Positions 31,601-42,144 of a stretch of 64,000 nt of DNA are shown here, in pieces (positions within the stretch are counted from its first letter, which is position 1; each line of letters opens with the position of its first letter). The stretch is from Craspedostauros australis (taxonomy: Eukaryota; Bacillariophyta; Bacillariophyceae; Mastogloiales; Achnanthaceae): positions 248,001 to 312,000 of the forward strand of contig JAMXDE010000057.1 of the NCBI GenBank assembly GCA_026770025.1. Reading direction: 5' to 3'. The position numbers were made by a program, and so were the translations under genes. Below the pieces are notes generated by a model. It worked only from the letters and a program-made list of their open reading frames with translations, had not been told where the DNA came from and made no database searches.

Positions 31601-34600
31601 TACACGATCTTTCGCACAGCGGGACGATACGGTTGGAATGTCACAGGCAAGTTGCATGCATGCATTGACTGTGCAATTGGAAAACAGAAGCAGAAGTCAA
31701 TGACAAAACGCCTGCAGCGCCGAGCAAAGGAAATTGGTGAGCGGTTGTTCATTGACACATCGAGTGTTCAAACGCACAGCTACGGACAAGGAAAATATTG
31801 GCTCCTTGTCATCGATGATTACAGTGATTACTGCTGGAGTTACTTTTTGAAAGAGAAAAGTGAAGTCGGAGAGAAGCTGATCACGCTCCTCCGATGGCTT
31901 CACTCCAACCAACAGGCACCTGTGAAAAATATCAGATGTGACAACGCGGGAGAGAATTATGCCGCGGAAAAACAGCTTCTCAGCGCAGGATTCGGCCCAA
32001 CGTTTGAATACACCGCCGCTTCTACTCCCCAACAGAACGGTCGCGTGGAAAGAAAATTTGCAACCTTGTACGGGAAAGTCCGCTCCATGCTCAACCAAAC
32101 GCACTTACCGAAAACAGTGCGTGGAAAATTGTGGGCGGAGGCAGCCCGAACCGCGACTCAGCTCGAAAATATTATCGAGACAAAGACAAGAGAACCAGCA
32201 TGTGTTCTCTTCAACAACCGAATCCCAACATTCGTGGATGGACTACGAAAATTCGGAGAAATAGGGATGGTATACATCGGCGGCCGCACGATAAAGGCTA
32301 AGCTGGACGATAGATCCAGACCAGCCATGTTCGTCGGCTACGGCCAATCGCACGCGAAAGGAGTATATCGAATGCTGAATCTAGCTACAACCAAAATCCT
32401 AATCACGAGAGACGTGACATGGATGAATCAGTCATACGGGCAATTCAGAGGTATCGAGAATGCCAACAGATCTGTGCTGATAGATCTAGAAGATGACGAC
32501 TCTACGTCGGGAATGAACACCCGAGCTACGAGAACAACTTGGGAGCGACGATCGGAGACCATCAAGAGCATGGAGGCCGACGACGCGGATCGCAGCAGCA
32601 GAGCCGAAGAAATAGAAGATACTGATGACGCTGCGCGAGGGCAAGATAGCTTGCTCCCTGCCCAAGGGGAAAATGAATCGAACGAAGAGATCGACGATGA
32701 ATTCGGAAGGGACGACGAGGGGAAAGTAGATGAAGCGGCCGAGAATGAGCCCAAAGACACCCCTGTCGCAGAACCTGTAACACGCATACCAAGGATGCTG
32801 AGCGCTCTCGCCGGGTATAACAACGACCCAATCCCAGAGGAGGAGCGAGATCTCGGATCAAGTGATGAGTCAGAACCTAATGACAGCGAGGGATATGTGA
32901 CGCCCGAAGAGACCATCACAACCCCACCAGAAACAGGAGGACCCGATTTCCACACAGACGGGTCAATATTCAACAGAGATATCGCAGGTACGATGATAGA
33001 CACACCTCATGGAATGTTGAGACTAGATGACATCATCGCTGCGGACCAGGCATTGAAAGACGTACAAAATAAGGGAGGGGCAGAACATGCGAATGTCGCT
33101 ATGCTGCTAGACCCCACCACATTCGAAGACTGCTGGGACCATGCAGATCCCAACAAAAGAAAGAAATGGCGCGAAGCTATCAACAAAGAGTTCTATGATA
33201 TGACCAGAAGGAAAGTATGGGAGAGGATCAAGAAGGACCAGATGCCGAAGGATCGGCGGTGTGTGAAGACCAAATGGGTCTTCAAGGAAAAGAGAAATGG
33301 GGTGTTCCGCGCCAGACTCGTGGCATGCGGATACTCGCAAATCGCAGGAGTCGACTTCTCAGCACACCACGCGCCAGTGATACATGATGCAACATATCGA
33401 ATCATGCTCACGATGAAGATGATACTACACATGGACAGCATCATCATCGACTTTGAGACAGCATTCCTGCATGGGGACCTCAATGAAGAGATCTACATGC
33501 AATGCCCAAAGGGTATGAGGCACGAAGCCGACGAATGCCTGCTACTCAAGAAAACCATCTACGGCCTCGTTCAGAGCGCGAGACAATGGAATAAGAAGCT
33601 CGTCGACATCCTATTCAAACTAGGGTTCAGACAGAGCGAGGTGGACCCATGCCTGCTGATTCGGAATCAGGAAGGGAGACTGCTGCTGATCGGCACCTAT
33701 GTGGACGACTGCCTCTGCATCGGAGAGGAGCAAGAATTGAAAAAGCTTGTGAAGGACATCCGAGCGGAACGATTCGGAGCCAAGGTGGAGGAAGATCTCG
33801 AAGACTACCTGAGCTGCAAGATCATCTTCAACCACGACAAGACGAACTGTTGGGTGAACCAACCACACATCCTGAAGAACATCATCGATACGTTTGGAAG
33901 CGATGTGGTGAAGCTGCAACGATACGGAACGCCTGGGACACCAGGGCAAGGCATCCAAAGACAAAGCAATGCACCCAAAGTGGACGAGCAGCGACACAGC
34001 AGATACCGAAGCGGAGTAGGTATGCTGCTATACCTGGTGAAACACTCTCGACCCGATATCGCCAATGCAGTGCGAGAACTGACCAAAGTGTTGGATGGAC
34101 CAACGACTACAGCATACAAGGAAATGCTTCGAGTCATGAAGTTCGTATGGGACACGAGAGAGTATGGACTGAAGATGAAACCAAGTCCACTGACCCAAGA
34201 TGCATGGAAGATTGCAATATACACCGACAGCGAATTCGCAGGTGACAAAGACAATCGCATCAGTGTAGGAGGGCACATCGTCCTACTACAAGGAGTGCCG
34301 ATCATATGGAGATCAAAGGCACAACGGAGCGTAACACTCAGCTCGACGGAAGCAGAGTACGTCGCCCTGTCGGAGGCAGGAAAAGAAATTCGCTTCGTGA
34401 CACAATTGATGAACGACATCGGACTGAGGATGCACAAGCCGGCAGACGTAATGGTTGACAATGTTGGAGCAATCTTCATCGCGTCCAACCCATCAACATC
34501 CGCCAGGACACGGCACATCGACATCCGACATCATTTCATTCGAGAACTGATCACAAACGGAGAGGCCAGAACCAAATTTGTGCGTTCTGAAGACAACATC

Positions 34601-34690
34601 GCTGACGGCTTTACGAAGAATACCAAAAAGGAGACCTATGAAAAACACAGGGATCACTACATCCAACTGCGTTCCACAATGGATCAGTAA
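28697..34690 (+). CDS. copia gag-pol polyprotein
   Basis: 1997-residue uninterrupted polyprotein. In order: a gag-like region (~1-240); two CCHC zinc knuckles (CRNCGAYGHKKADC and CKYCGKKGHKILEC, ~270-330); a long acidic linker (~340-810) holding three EPMWLP-like motifs; a CLLCFQRG...CKTC zinc-finger-like segment near 600; an aspartic protease (WLGDSGASCHLT); a GAG-pre-integrase HH-CC region; an integrase core (around IDTSSVQTHSYGQGKYW to STPQQNGRVERKF); a copia reverse transcriptase (AFLHGDLNEEIYMQ, YVDDCLCIG); and RNase H (YTDSEFAGDKDN, STEAEYVALSEA). The order protease-integrase-RT-RNase H is diagnostic of Ty1/copia. Confidence 0.95.
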   Translation: MTSFLGKTDRYMIMFDGKRSSWKAWSAKFLARANRKGYGDLYLKDLDEVIVKTEAFDPSPLASIAGSEEKKLKASKLSAMSPEEKAEYKKALAKYAFEELTMAINHETTEGDVAFMAVLGCESNIYEGGDPRKAWKALERIYEQRTAPMKAKLLAQLNGMQLKKGEHPDTFLTEMEVIRNRLKHAGVNMDMEQYHMLVLNALGRDYEMDVKLIELKFENIEKQMTIEDIREAVSATYDARHIKQGGSKRENHSKEEMALAATGGFKGHCRNCGAYGHKKADCRSAPKNKGGKPSKKNKRSDTEDKTKFNGNCKYCGKKGHKILECFKLKAAMRAADAANVATDGMDGTDDVALVMVEEPMWLPEDAAANNAAFVVVDEPMWMPASDEEDDIDLVMTDESMWLPDEDKSANNEELVCFPTDELENDPVEVKNVTNPRIVTIDEITNIKKNQTINTTDMAHYESFIDDMALATTDEDMTGLDLEEEVEYSEEEREAHTPSVYGYYGPPVAAVETINREHFPSSDEDDYTDEDNLFDGIVYEDEPLNVGDIMENEVAMPGVDHRVTSTIYSRTEPRTLVDRMIEESSRNGGSTAGWCLLCFQRGPLYAMCKTCRNSPFLIQLANPPARAAPTTIQDIMTRRQKLWTAGPLHVAMRYSLSNMMVADEVRSELALLCCDAAHAYTEGGGESLNPRTLYYMMHRIDVFTPMQLVQAVQHINPRLEELNLPPIHRGFIDSLVQHAAEMLMWMHHPGDQGVRDPEEFNQLPIYRAADAQPDMAKVIGDHQDAQPDMAMVIGDLGEASALRHTIAPDHHEANTWLGDSGASCHLTNSEEGMINVRVANHSIKIGSGRYLKATKVGDKRMVVMQKNGNQATIVLKQVKFVPNLWVNLLSINKALENGFDISNQGVVMSLEKRGQRITFDRLMATHSGFVSGVNMISAPPHEDQANVGVSTRSAVDINQIHKMLGHVDTYTIFRTAGRYGWNVTGKLHACIDCAIGKQKQKSMTKRLQRRAKEIGERLFIDTSSVQTHSYGQGKYWLLVIDDYSDYCWSYFLKEKSEVGEKLITLLRWLHSNQQAPVKNIRCDNAGENYAAEKQLLSAGFGPTFEYTAASTPQQNGRVERKFATLYGKVRSMLNQTHLPKTVRGKLWAEAARTATQLENIIETKTREPACVLFNNRIPTFVDGLRKFGEIGMVYIGGRTIKAKLDDRSRPAMFVGYGQSHAKGVYRMLNLATTKILITRDVTWMNQSYGQFRGIENANRSVLIDLEDDDSTSGMNTRATRTTWERRSETIKSMEADDADRSSRAEEIEDTDDAARGQDSLLPAQGENESNEEIDDEFGRDDEGKVDEAAENEPKDTPVAEPVTRIPRMLSALAGYNNDPIPEEERDLGSSDESEPNDSEGYVTPEETITTPPETGGPDFHTDGSIFNRDIAGTMIDTPHGMLRLDDIIAADQALKDVQNKGGAEHANVAMLLDPTTFEDCWDHADPNKRKKWREAINKEFYDMTRRKVWERIKKDQMPKDRRCVKTKWVFKEKRNGVFRARLVACGYSQIAGVDFSAHHAPVIHDATYRIMLTMKMILHMDSIIIDFETAFLHGDLNEEIYMQCPKGMRHEADECLLLKKTIYGLVQSARQWNKKLVDILFKLGFRQSEVDPCLLIRNQEGRLLLIGTYVDDCLCIGEEQELKKLVKDIRAERFGAKVEEDLEDYLSCKIIFNHDKTNCWVNQPHILKNIIDTFGSDVVKLQRYGTPGTPGQGIQRQSNAPKVDEQRHSRYRSGVGMLLYLVKHSRPDIANAVRELTKVLDGPTTTAYKEMLRVMKFVWDTREYGLKMKPSPLTQDAWKIAIYTDSEFAGDKDNRISVGGHIVLLQGVPIIWRSKAQRSVTLSSTEAEYVALSEAGKEIRFVTQLMNDIGLRMHKPADVMVDNVGAIFIASNPSTSARTRHIDIRHHFIRELITNGEARTKFVRSEDNIADGFTKNTKKETYEKHRDHYIQLRSTMDQ

Positions 34691-34764
34691 CGAAGAGGAG
34701 AGGACGCGAAATTATGAAAATGTGAGAGTGTGAGTGATGTGTTGTCGATGCGACAATGGAAGGG

Positions 34765-35442
34765 TGTCAGGAATCGAGGGTACGACGCTGTCGGAAAGAT
34801 ACCCATGATTGCCGCAACTCCCAACATTATTTGTCACACCTTTGGATATTATTCGTCACACCTTTGAATATTATCCATTCCACCCACGACACGAATCACA
34901 CGGGAATGACCTCAGTCTTACCAAGAAAACAAGCCTGTCCTATGTGAACGAAGAAAAAGCCACGACATCTAAGACAATGTGAAGGAAGATGATGACCGAC
35001 ACATTGATGATCACCCCATCTGGAGATCATGGCACGTGTCAGCCAGGGACTAGAACAACTCAGAAAGGGCATCATCCATGACACCAATCATGACACCAAT
35101 CGTAAAGTTCGGTGTCAGGAGATCAAGAGCGAAACGCAAGACTGTGGAATCGTACCACAGGGAATGTAGAATAAGGATATGCACGACGAGGTGCATGACA
35201 AGAATGCCTACGGATATGCACGACGATGTGCATGACAAGGACGCCTGTGGATGAGATCTCATGCAAGCGTTGATTCATGATGATGAGATGCATGAATGCA
35301 ACAGTCTAACACGATGCTGCTGCAGGAGATGCTACATGAGAAACGAAAGGCAAAGGAGCTGAAGAGAATGAACTCACAGTTCTGAATAGTACGATCTAAC
35401 AACCAATTAGTTCTTACTAACACTAACCCCGGATTTCCAACA
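34765..35442 (+). repeat. Right LTR of the copia element
   Basis: 678 bp, nearly identical to 27940-28617 and preceded by a short purine tract (GGAAGGG) that fits a polypurine tract. It is followed by the TTGGTC target duplication. Confidence 0.95.
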
Positions 35443-35448
35443 TTGGTC
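35443..35448. repeat. Right target-site duplication of the copia element
   Basis: TTGGTC directly after the right LTR, matching 27934-27939. Confidence 0.85.
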
Positions 35449-38400
35449 ATCAGTCTAGCTTGACGAAAGCCAGCAAGCAGGGCTGGCCCGCGCCTTTCAG
35501 CGAAGAAGGCCACTATCCCGACTGATTGTAGGATCTGCATCGTCAGGATAATTCTTGGATTCGTCATCGCAGGAAGATTGAGGACCTCTTCGTCGGTGTG
35601 CTTGCTAAAAAACTTCTTCAGCTTCATGAAGTCTCTCATGATCATGAAAACATAATTTCTCATCGGGAACGTCCCGAGCAACTTGAGTGATTGGAGGTAC
35701 AAGTCCAGCGCCTCGCTGAAGCGTTGGGATCGAGCAAGGGCCACGGCGAGTGATGAGTTGATATGAACAATATCTTCGATGGAGTCAGCGCAGTGATCCA
35801 GTATCGTTTGGCATAGCATTGAACCTCTGTCGTAGTTGCCAAGGATCAGCTCAACTTCGGAGAGAGCACGATGTACCCTCAGGCATATTTCGCGCTGGCT
35901 GTCCCAAGGGTGTGCGACCTCTGTATACAAGATAGCCAGTGCTTGGTTCAGGTAGTTCGCAGCTGGGACGAATGCAGCCACCCCAATGGCGAGCTGCCCA
36001 ACCTTGAGATTCAGCTTGACCAAGTTAAGTGGCGCGATATTGGTTGACGCTGCCGTCGACGATTCTTCTTGAAGATAATCCGCGGCCACAAACCACATCC
36101 AGTCTTCGCCCAGTGCTGGATCGGATGCGATATCCATGAGGTGCTTCCCAATTCGACTCTTCATTCGGTCAAGGTCGTCCCCGGGAGGAGTCAGCAAGAA
36201 TGCCGCTTGCTGAATCCTATCGTGAACAAATCGAAATGTTGCATCAGTGTTGCGGGCATCGGCATTCGTATTCTGGATGCCGGCTGCATTGGCAGAAACG
36301 CCGTTTGAGGGATTTCCGGTGGACAATCCGAGTATTTTCGAATTTGTTTCTCCCCACGAATGCCGGTGTGCACGTGCACCTTGACGTCCAGCCCCACCTC
36401 TATCTCCACCAACTCGTTCCAGAAATTCTTCCTTGACGGCCAAATCCAGGATGCTATCGAGACTCAGTCTCAGCGTGGATGGCATCATTCCTGCGTCCGC
36501 ATCCTGCCCCTGTTCTCGTTCTCGCCCCTCTGTCTCTTGATGTTGCCACTGTCTCTCCCGATCAATCAATGCCTGCAGCACCAGCTGGCGGAATGTGGAT
36601 CGCAAGAATGACGCCAGGCGTAGGCAGGTTTGTAGGTCCTTTGGTAACGAACGCAGCTTTGATGTTATGATATCGACAACGTTGCGCGCTAAATCGATCT
36701 CATCAGCTACAAGCTGCTCGTCCCACTCCCAATTCAGACCGTGGAGATTCAGTGTAAGGAGCTTGCGACGGTGCAGCCCTTCAAGCGCTTGCTTTGTGTA
36801 GAAGACGTTTCCTTTCGTTTTGTCGTAAAGTATCCTCGCCAGTGGGGATGCTGAGAACGTGTCCAGGTCAAGCGAAGCTGTCAGGGGCTCAATGGTCTGC
36901 GCAAGGGTAAGATCATCCAGAGGAATGTCATGGATGATCTTTCCGGATTCTTTCCACTGAGAGATGGCGTTTGTGAGACGGTGGTGTGGGTCACTGTGGA
37001 CTTCATTGGAGCGATACGATCCGATGATGAGAAAGTTACGGATGGATCGATCGAGGAGGATCTCGGTGATGAGCGTGAGAGATCGGTCGTCGATCCACTG
37101 GAGATCTACGCATATGCATGTACATGTGCACACGCAGTGATTAAGGTCATTGTTGAAAAGAGCGAAACAATAAAGATGCGAGAGATTCATGTGTTGATAC
37201 AACAGTTCAGTGTCGGTCCCCTACCCAGCTATAAGCTGAAGGGTGGAACCAGAGCTGATGCTGTGTGATGTCAATGCTGTGTAATTCGATCGGATACTGT
37301 TTGTTTGATTTTATGAGTGGTCTGTGTTGGTTTTGGTTTGGCTGTTTTCTGCGTTCGTTGTGTTTTTCTCTGGCTCTGCGTCGTTTTGCGCCTTTGGGTC
37401 ATTACGTGCGACGGACGGATGCTGACGATTGGCCAGTGCACCAACATCATGAGCGACAGGGGAGCAGTGAAAGTTGAAGCACGGTGAGTTCCGCCAATCT
37501 TCGATGGAATCGCAATCTCAGTTATGACTAACGCGTGATCCCAAACAAATATGGCAGCGCTTACCATCAAGGTATATCACGAGCGGACGACTGACGGAGC
37601 AGATTGCGTGAAGGATTTTCTTGATTGCGTAGACGAGTTGAGCCCATTCTCTATCTCGCGGGCCTGTACTTGCAGCCAGTACGTCGTCAAAGGTGCTGGC
37701 TGACCTCATGGACATATCAGCAAATGAACCTTTCCTCGCAATTGATCTCGCGTCTGCACCATTCTCCATCATACCATCCATGCTTTGGTTTTGTAGCCAG
37801 CGTTCAGTCGCATCCATGCTGCCTTCGTTGTCCTGCACGAATAGCGAAGATAGCTCAGGAATTGCCTTGCACAAGAGTTCCAAGCGCTTTGAATCCACTC
37901 TGCGACGGATCATCGTCATGACGCGCTGATATTCCCCGACGTCCTCGGACGCAGAGATCCGACCAAAGAAGTTCGAGAGTGCATCGGCAATTCCTGAAAG
38001 GTTGCCGCCTGCGTTGTACTGATCATATTTCCCCTTTCCGAAGTGGCATGGAGGAGCCTGTCGTCTTCGCTTCTTCGTTGCCGTGGCACCCCCCTGTTGG
38101 CCGCAGCATGAATCGGTTGCTGTTCCTTTCGTGTGCACCGATCCGTCTTTCCGTGATGCAGCATGCTCGTCCTCGTCCTCGTTGAGACCGTCCAAGAAGC
38201 GGTCCACCAACGCCGATTTGCCCGTGCCAGAGTAGCCGTGAATGAGAACAACCTGAGCTACCCGATTGCTGGCGCCATCCTGCTCTGAGGCTTTCGATGG
38301 CTTGCGGCACATTCGCTCGTAGATGGAGTTCAACCGTTCCAACTCATCTTCGCGTCCAATGAAGGCATCGAAACGGAATTTCTTCTCATCAGTCAAGTGG

Positions 38401-38696
38401 TTGTCATCAGCCCTTCGGTGGCCACCATCACTGCCGTCGTCGTCAACAGACCCATCGTCCCCATCGTTCTTGTGAAACTGGCTTCCATGCGCGATCTTAT
38501 CCGTCGTCGCACTATCAGATTCCTTGGTGACGCGTGGTTCCACGTCTTCGCCCTCGTCCTCCTGCTTGCGTGGATAGATGTTCCTCTGGCTCTGTGACGA
38601 TCGTTCCGCTGTGTGAAGCTTCCGGGAGCTTAACCGCGAGTGACCAGAGTGGTCAATCGGGCGGAATGACGGCACCGTCGTTGTTGAGTGGCGCAT
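35449..38696 (-). pseudogene. Disrupted STAND ATPase gene (paralogue 2), N-terminal half with one intron
   Basis: The 5' part of the host gene cut by the copia element. Exon 1 (38696-37565) encodes a Ser/Asp-rich start, FDAFIGREDELERL, Walker A GYSGTGKS and a Cys-poor version of the insertion found in the paralogues (CCGQQGG ... PPCHFGKGKYDQY). A 459-base GT-AG intron (37564-37106, phase 1, donor GTAAGC) falls exactly inside Walker B, splitting ..VIYLD from DLQWIDD. Exon 2 runs from 37105 to the insertion point with helical-repeat sequence (FRFVHDRIQQAAFLL, FVPAANYLNQALAIL). It is clearly more diverged from 2813-7306 and 43149-47699 than those are from each other, and they lack this intron. 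Transcription from its own promoter could still yield a truncated ATPase-domain protein. Confidence 0.78.
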
Positions 38697-38990
38697 GGTC
38701 CGGACGAGTGCATTTGGACCGATGAAGGTGTGTCGGCTCTGCTTGATTGATGGATTGATTGTGAGTGTGCCTCCCTCTCACGCAAAACATGCTCTGTATG
38801 TATGACTATCGATCTGTCCACTCGGCTCTGTCTGTCGCAAATGCACGCACCAACCGCGGAAGAGTGACTTCGCAGTGCTCGCTTTCATCTGTCTGCGTCC
38901 ACGTGCGGATGCGTTGGTTGATGTTGTTTTATGGCAATGAGCCAATTGCGCTTAACCCGGCGTGGTTGCGCGGGTCTGCGCGTATTTTCT
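38697..38990. other. Upstream region of the disrupted ATPase gene
   Basis: About 290 bases between the start codon of the disrupted ATPase gene and the left end of the DNA transposon; it should contain what is left of that gene's promoter. I see no ORF or repeat. Confidence 0.5.
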
Positions 38991-39375
38991 GGAACACCCA
39001 ATATTTTGTCCGATTTTCACTTTTCTAGCTCGTGACTTACTTTAACGGGACTTAATACACGGCGTTGAGACAGAAAAGTGAATCAGCCGAAATCCCAAAA
39101 AGCATACTTAGGGTTACGCTATTTTACTTCAATTGTGGTTCATTCACGCCCATCAAGAGAGACCGGACAAAACCGGAGAAACTAGGTCAGACCGGACAGA
39201 CCGGACAAAATGACCGGACAAAACCGACAGACCGGACAAAACGACCGGACAAACCGGACAGACCGGACAAAACAACCGGACAAACCGGACAAAATGACCG
39301 GACATACCGGACAAAACGGCCGGACAGAATGGATATACCGGACAAAATTAACGAACTTAGCGGACACTGTCCGTT
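38991..39375. repeat. Left terminal inverted repeat with GGACA minisatellite
   Basis: Inverted counterpart of ~42145-42535. The inner ~190 bases (about 39167-39355) are tandem CCGGACAGACC and CCGGACAAAAC-type units of roughly 9-10 bases. Confidence 0.85.
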
Positions 39376-39721
39376 AACAGTGTACCCAAACCAGCACTGA
39401 AGGTCGGCGTGGCAACGTGCGATGGATCAAATGGGAGCAACATTGCGAGTGTCTGGGTTGAGTGTGGAGGACTACCTCCGGCAAGTATTTTTGGTTGATG
39501 CGATTAGTATGTGGAAAGTAGATAGCAAAAGCTGTGAAGAGTGATGCTGGTTCTTAATGTTTCGTACTCCATTCTGAGACACTCTGCTCAAGTTCAATAT
39601 GCTCTACTCAATCGAGGGTTGCCGTGCTTGGTTTCAAGATAGAAAATAAGCTTGATTTGTCGCACTTCCTGGTAGATGTGTTCTTTGAATTTGCGTTTTC
39701 CAAATTGCACATATATACTGG

Positions 39722-40880
39722 TCAGGGTTGCTGCAACTCTGATGGTGTCACCTCTGTTTGTTCAACTTCTTGGGTGTCTTGTTGGAGGAGCATACTTGCA
39801 GTGGACATGTTGAGCACCAAGCCTCCACAAGACTTCATTGCTTCTCTTGGGTGTATGCATCTATCATGTTCCAATGAGGCCAATCCCACCATGAGGTGCA
39901 ACTCTTTCTTGCCCAACTGTTTCCAATGATCGCAAAGGTGAGCTTCAAACTGGCTGAGCACAACATCAACAAATTCAGCCATGTGGAAGCAGCATGTGTC
40001 CCACACTTCTGCAGCAGATAACTCTTCTTCAGTCATTGGCAAGACACCATCTAGCAAGTCCTGTAGAATGATGAATTTTGCTTTGCTAGCCTTTCACTTG
40101 ATACAACCCTCTCTTCTTGACATTGTGGGGATGTTTGGAGTATGTTGTGGTGTTTGTGCTATGTCTTGACCACTCCCTTCTTGTTGATTCTGTGGAACAA
40201 TGATGATTTCACTCAGGATTTGGCTTCTGTGCAATTCTTTGAGCTTGGCATGATGCCTGGCTGTCTGAGTTCCTGAGAGATAAAACAAGAGAGCTTGCCC
40301 CAAACATTCAAGAAGAATGAACTGTTGTAAAAATGCAAGCTTGTCCATCCACGGATGCAGGAGCAGCAAGAAGCATTCTCTGATTGGACTGCTTGATGTG
40401 TTGTGCCAAGAATAGACAAAGAACAGACCAAGTTGCCAAGTACCTGCAGCAAACATAGAACACAATGACAAGACAGTGATACAACCAAAGTGAGGACAAC
40501 AGAATGCAGAGAGAAGAAGCTCACAAATCAAAATTCATTTGTTCTTGCTCTTTGCTTGTCATGATGACAGTGCCTGCCTCAAGGTAAGCAGCCACAGGAA
40601 CAGCATCATCAATGTCTTGGACTTCTCTCACTATGGTGATCCACAACCATGATCCATCTATCCCACTTGTGCTGCAAAATTCCACAGCACTTTGGCTATG
40701 ACAGGACTTGCACTCCACATACTCTGATGTCTTCCTTGCATTGGATGACAATGATTGGAGTCCTGTGGAAAATGCCCTCAAGAATGAATATTTCTGACAC
40801 AGACTTTCTATGTTGAAACTTCTTTCTCTTGACTCAATGCTTGCACATTGCAACAGCATCAATCTCACAACCAAGAACAC
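39722..40880 (-). other. Unassigned minus-strand frames inside the DNA transposon
   Basis: Three frames (40880-40521, 40531-40094 and 40057-39722) encode 119, 145 and 111 residues with Cys/His/Leu-rich composition. They could be pieces of a second protein of the element, since Harbinger-type elements often carry a separate DNA-binding protein, but I recognise no Myb/SANT motif. They may equally be chance frames. Confidence 0.3.
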
Positions 40881-41156
40881 AGCAATGATGTTGACAAATC
40901 CTCAAGGAGGGAAGATCAACCATAATGCACCAAACATATTGGCAATTTCACACCAAATGGAGAGAATACCAATGACAACAAAGCCAGCAGCATTGCCACC
41001 ACATCACATCAACAGAAGCCACACATACCCTCTGTACAAATGCTTGTCGCTTAACCATTGAGTGTCCTGGAACAAGGTTTTATTGCTGAACTGGTCTTTG
41101 CCCTTTGTTTCTTGACATGACAATGGATCAAAGAAATACCATGTTCCAATCTCACT

Positions 41157-41951
41157 ATGCATCTTGGCCGGAAACTATTTCAGGTATTTGGGATGACATG
41201 CACACAACCACTACTTCCACAGCAAAAATATCACAATATGACAACACTGGAAGAGGCTTCTGAATGTTCCTTGCAGTTCTATGCTGTCTATGGACCTATC
41301 CAAAGAATGCCAACATCCTTGCTGCAGCATATGGGATATGTTGATAGTATGCAATATGGAATCATCTATGGTGCTGGATCAAAATGATTGCAGCAATGAA
41401 AGCTGACATGATTAGTTGGCCAAGCTCATTGAATGATCCAGAGGGAACAGCTTTCATTGCCACAGTTGATAGCACAGATTTTCATGCATGGGAGCAGAAA
41501 CACTCAACACTCAACACAGATCTGGCATGGGGCTTGAAGAAGTTCAACCACGGTGCTCTCAAATATGAGATCGCAATCACTGTGTACCACTTAAAGTGTG
41601 TTTGGATCCACGGGCTCCACCAAGGAGGTAAACATGACTTGACTATTTGTTGTGAAGGATTGTTGCATCAGATCACAGGCGGAAAAGTCATCATTGCTGA
41701 TTGTGGGCACAGGACGAGTTGTATGAAAAAGAATATGATGTGAACACCAAATGAGGTCGATGGGCCAGAACTTGAAAACTTCAAGAGCAGAGCATGGTTG
41801 CATCATGAGACCTTCAATGAGAGACTGGAGTTCTTCAGCATGCTGGAGATCACTTTTGCATGGCACAGAAAAGCAGAAGCATGTGTTTGAAGCCATTTGT
41901 GTCATCGTGCAATACCATCAGGATGATGGAGCAGAACTCTTCGAGATTTGA
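41157..41951 (+). pseudogene. DDE transposase relic (PIF/Harbinger-like)
   Basis: The catalytic region is legible in pieces. TVDSTDFHAWEQK carries the first Asp, followed by KFNHGALKYEIAI and KCVWIHGLHQGGKHDLTI. IIADCGHR holds the second Asp; the family usually has ADRGY/ADKGY here. SRAWLHHETFNERLEFF supplies the likely Glu and HVFEAICVIVQYHQDDG is the C-terminal motif. The gene is broken: an in-frame TGA lies at 41741-41743 between the second Asp and the Glu helix, and the last motif is in another frame, implying an indel near 41876-41880. An additional frame change lies near 41380. It cannot encode an active transposase. Confidence 0.7.
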
Positions 41952-42144
41952 TGTCATACCACAAAACATTAATAAGAACAACACACATATTGCAATAGAA
42001 CCGGGCATTTGCATTGGCATGATGCCATACTTCAGTGCGAAGCTGACTTGTTGTCTTGTTTCGCTGATCTGTTCTTGTGGTTTGGGTTGGCTTGCGTCGC
42101 TCCGTGCGAAGTAGTTTTGTCTGTTTCTTCACGATCCAAATGTC

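Larger units (their letters stand above)
27940..35442 (+). mobile_element. Whole-looking Ty1/copia LTR retrotransposon (diatom CoDi-like)
   Basis: 7503-bp element with two 678-bp LTRs starting TGTCAGGAATC and ending CCAACA, flanked by a 6-base duplication of the host target (TTGGTC). It has a single long gag-pol frame on the plus strand, opposite to the host gene it interrupts. I saw only one difference between the LTRs, so insertion was very recent. It looks whole. Confidence 0.95.
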
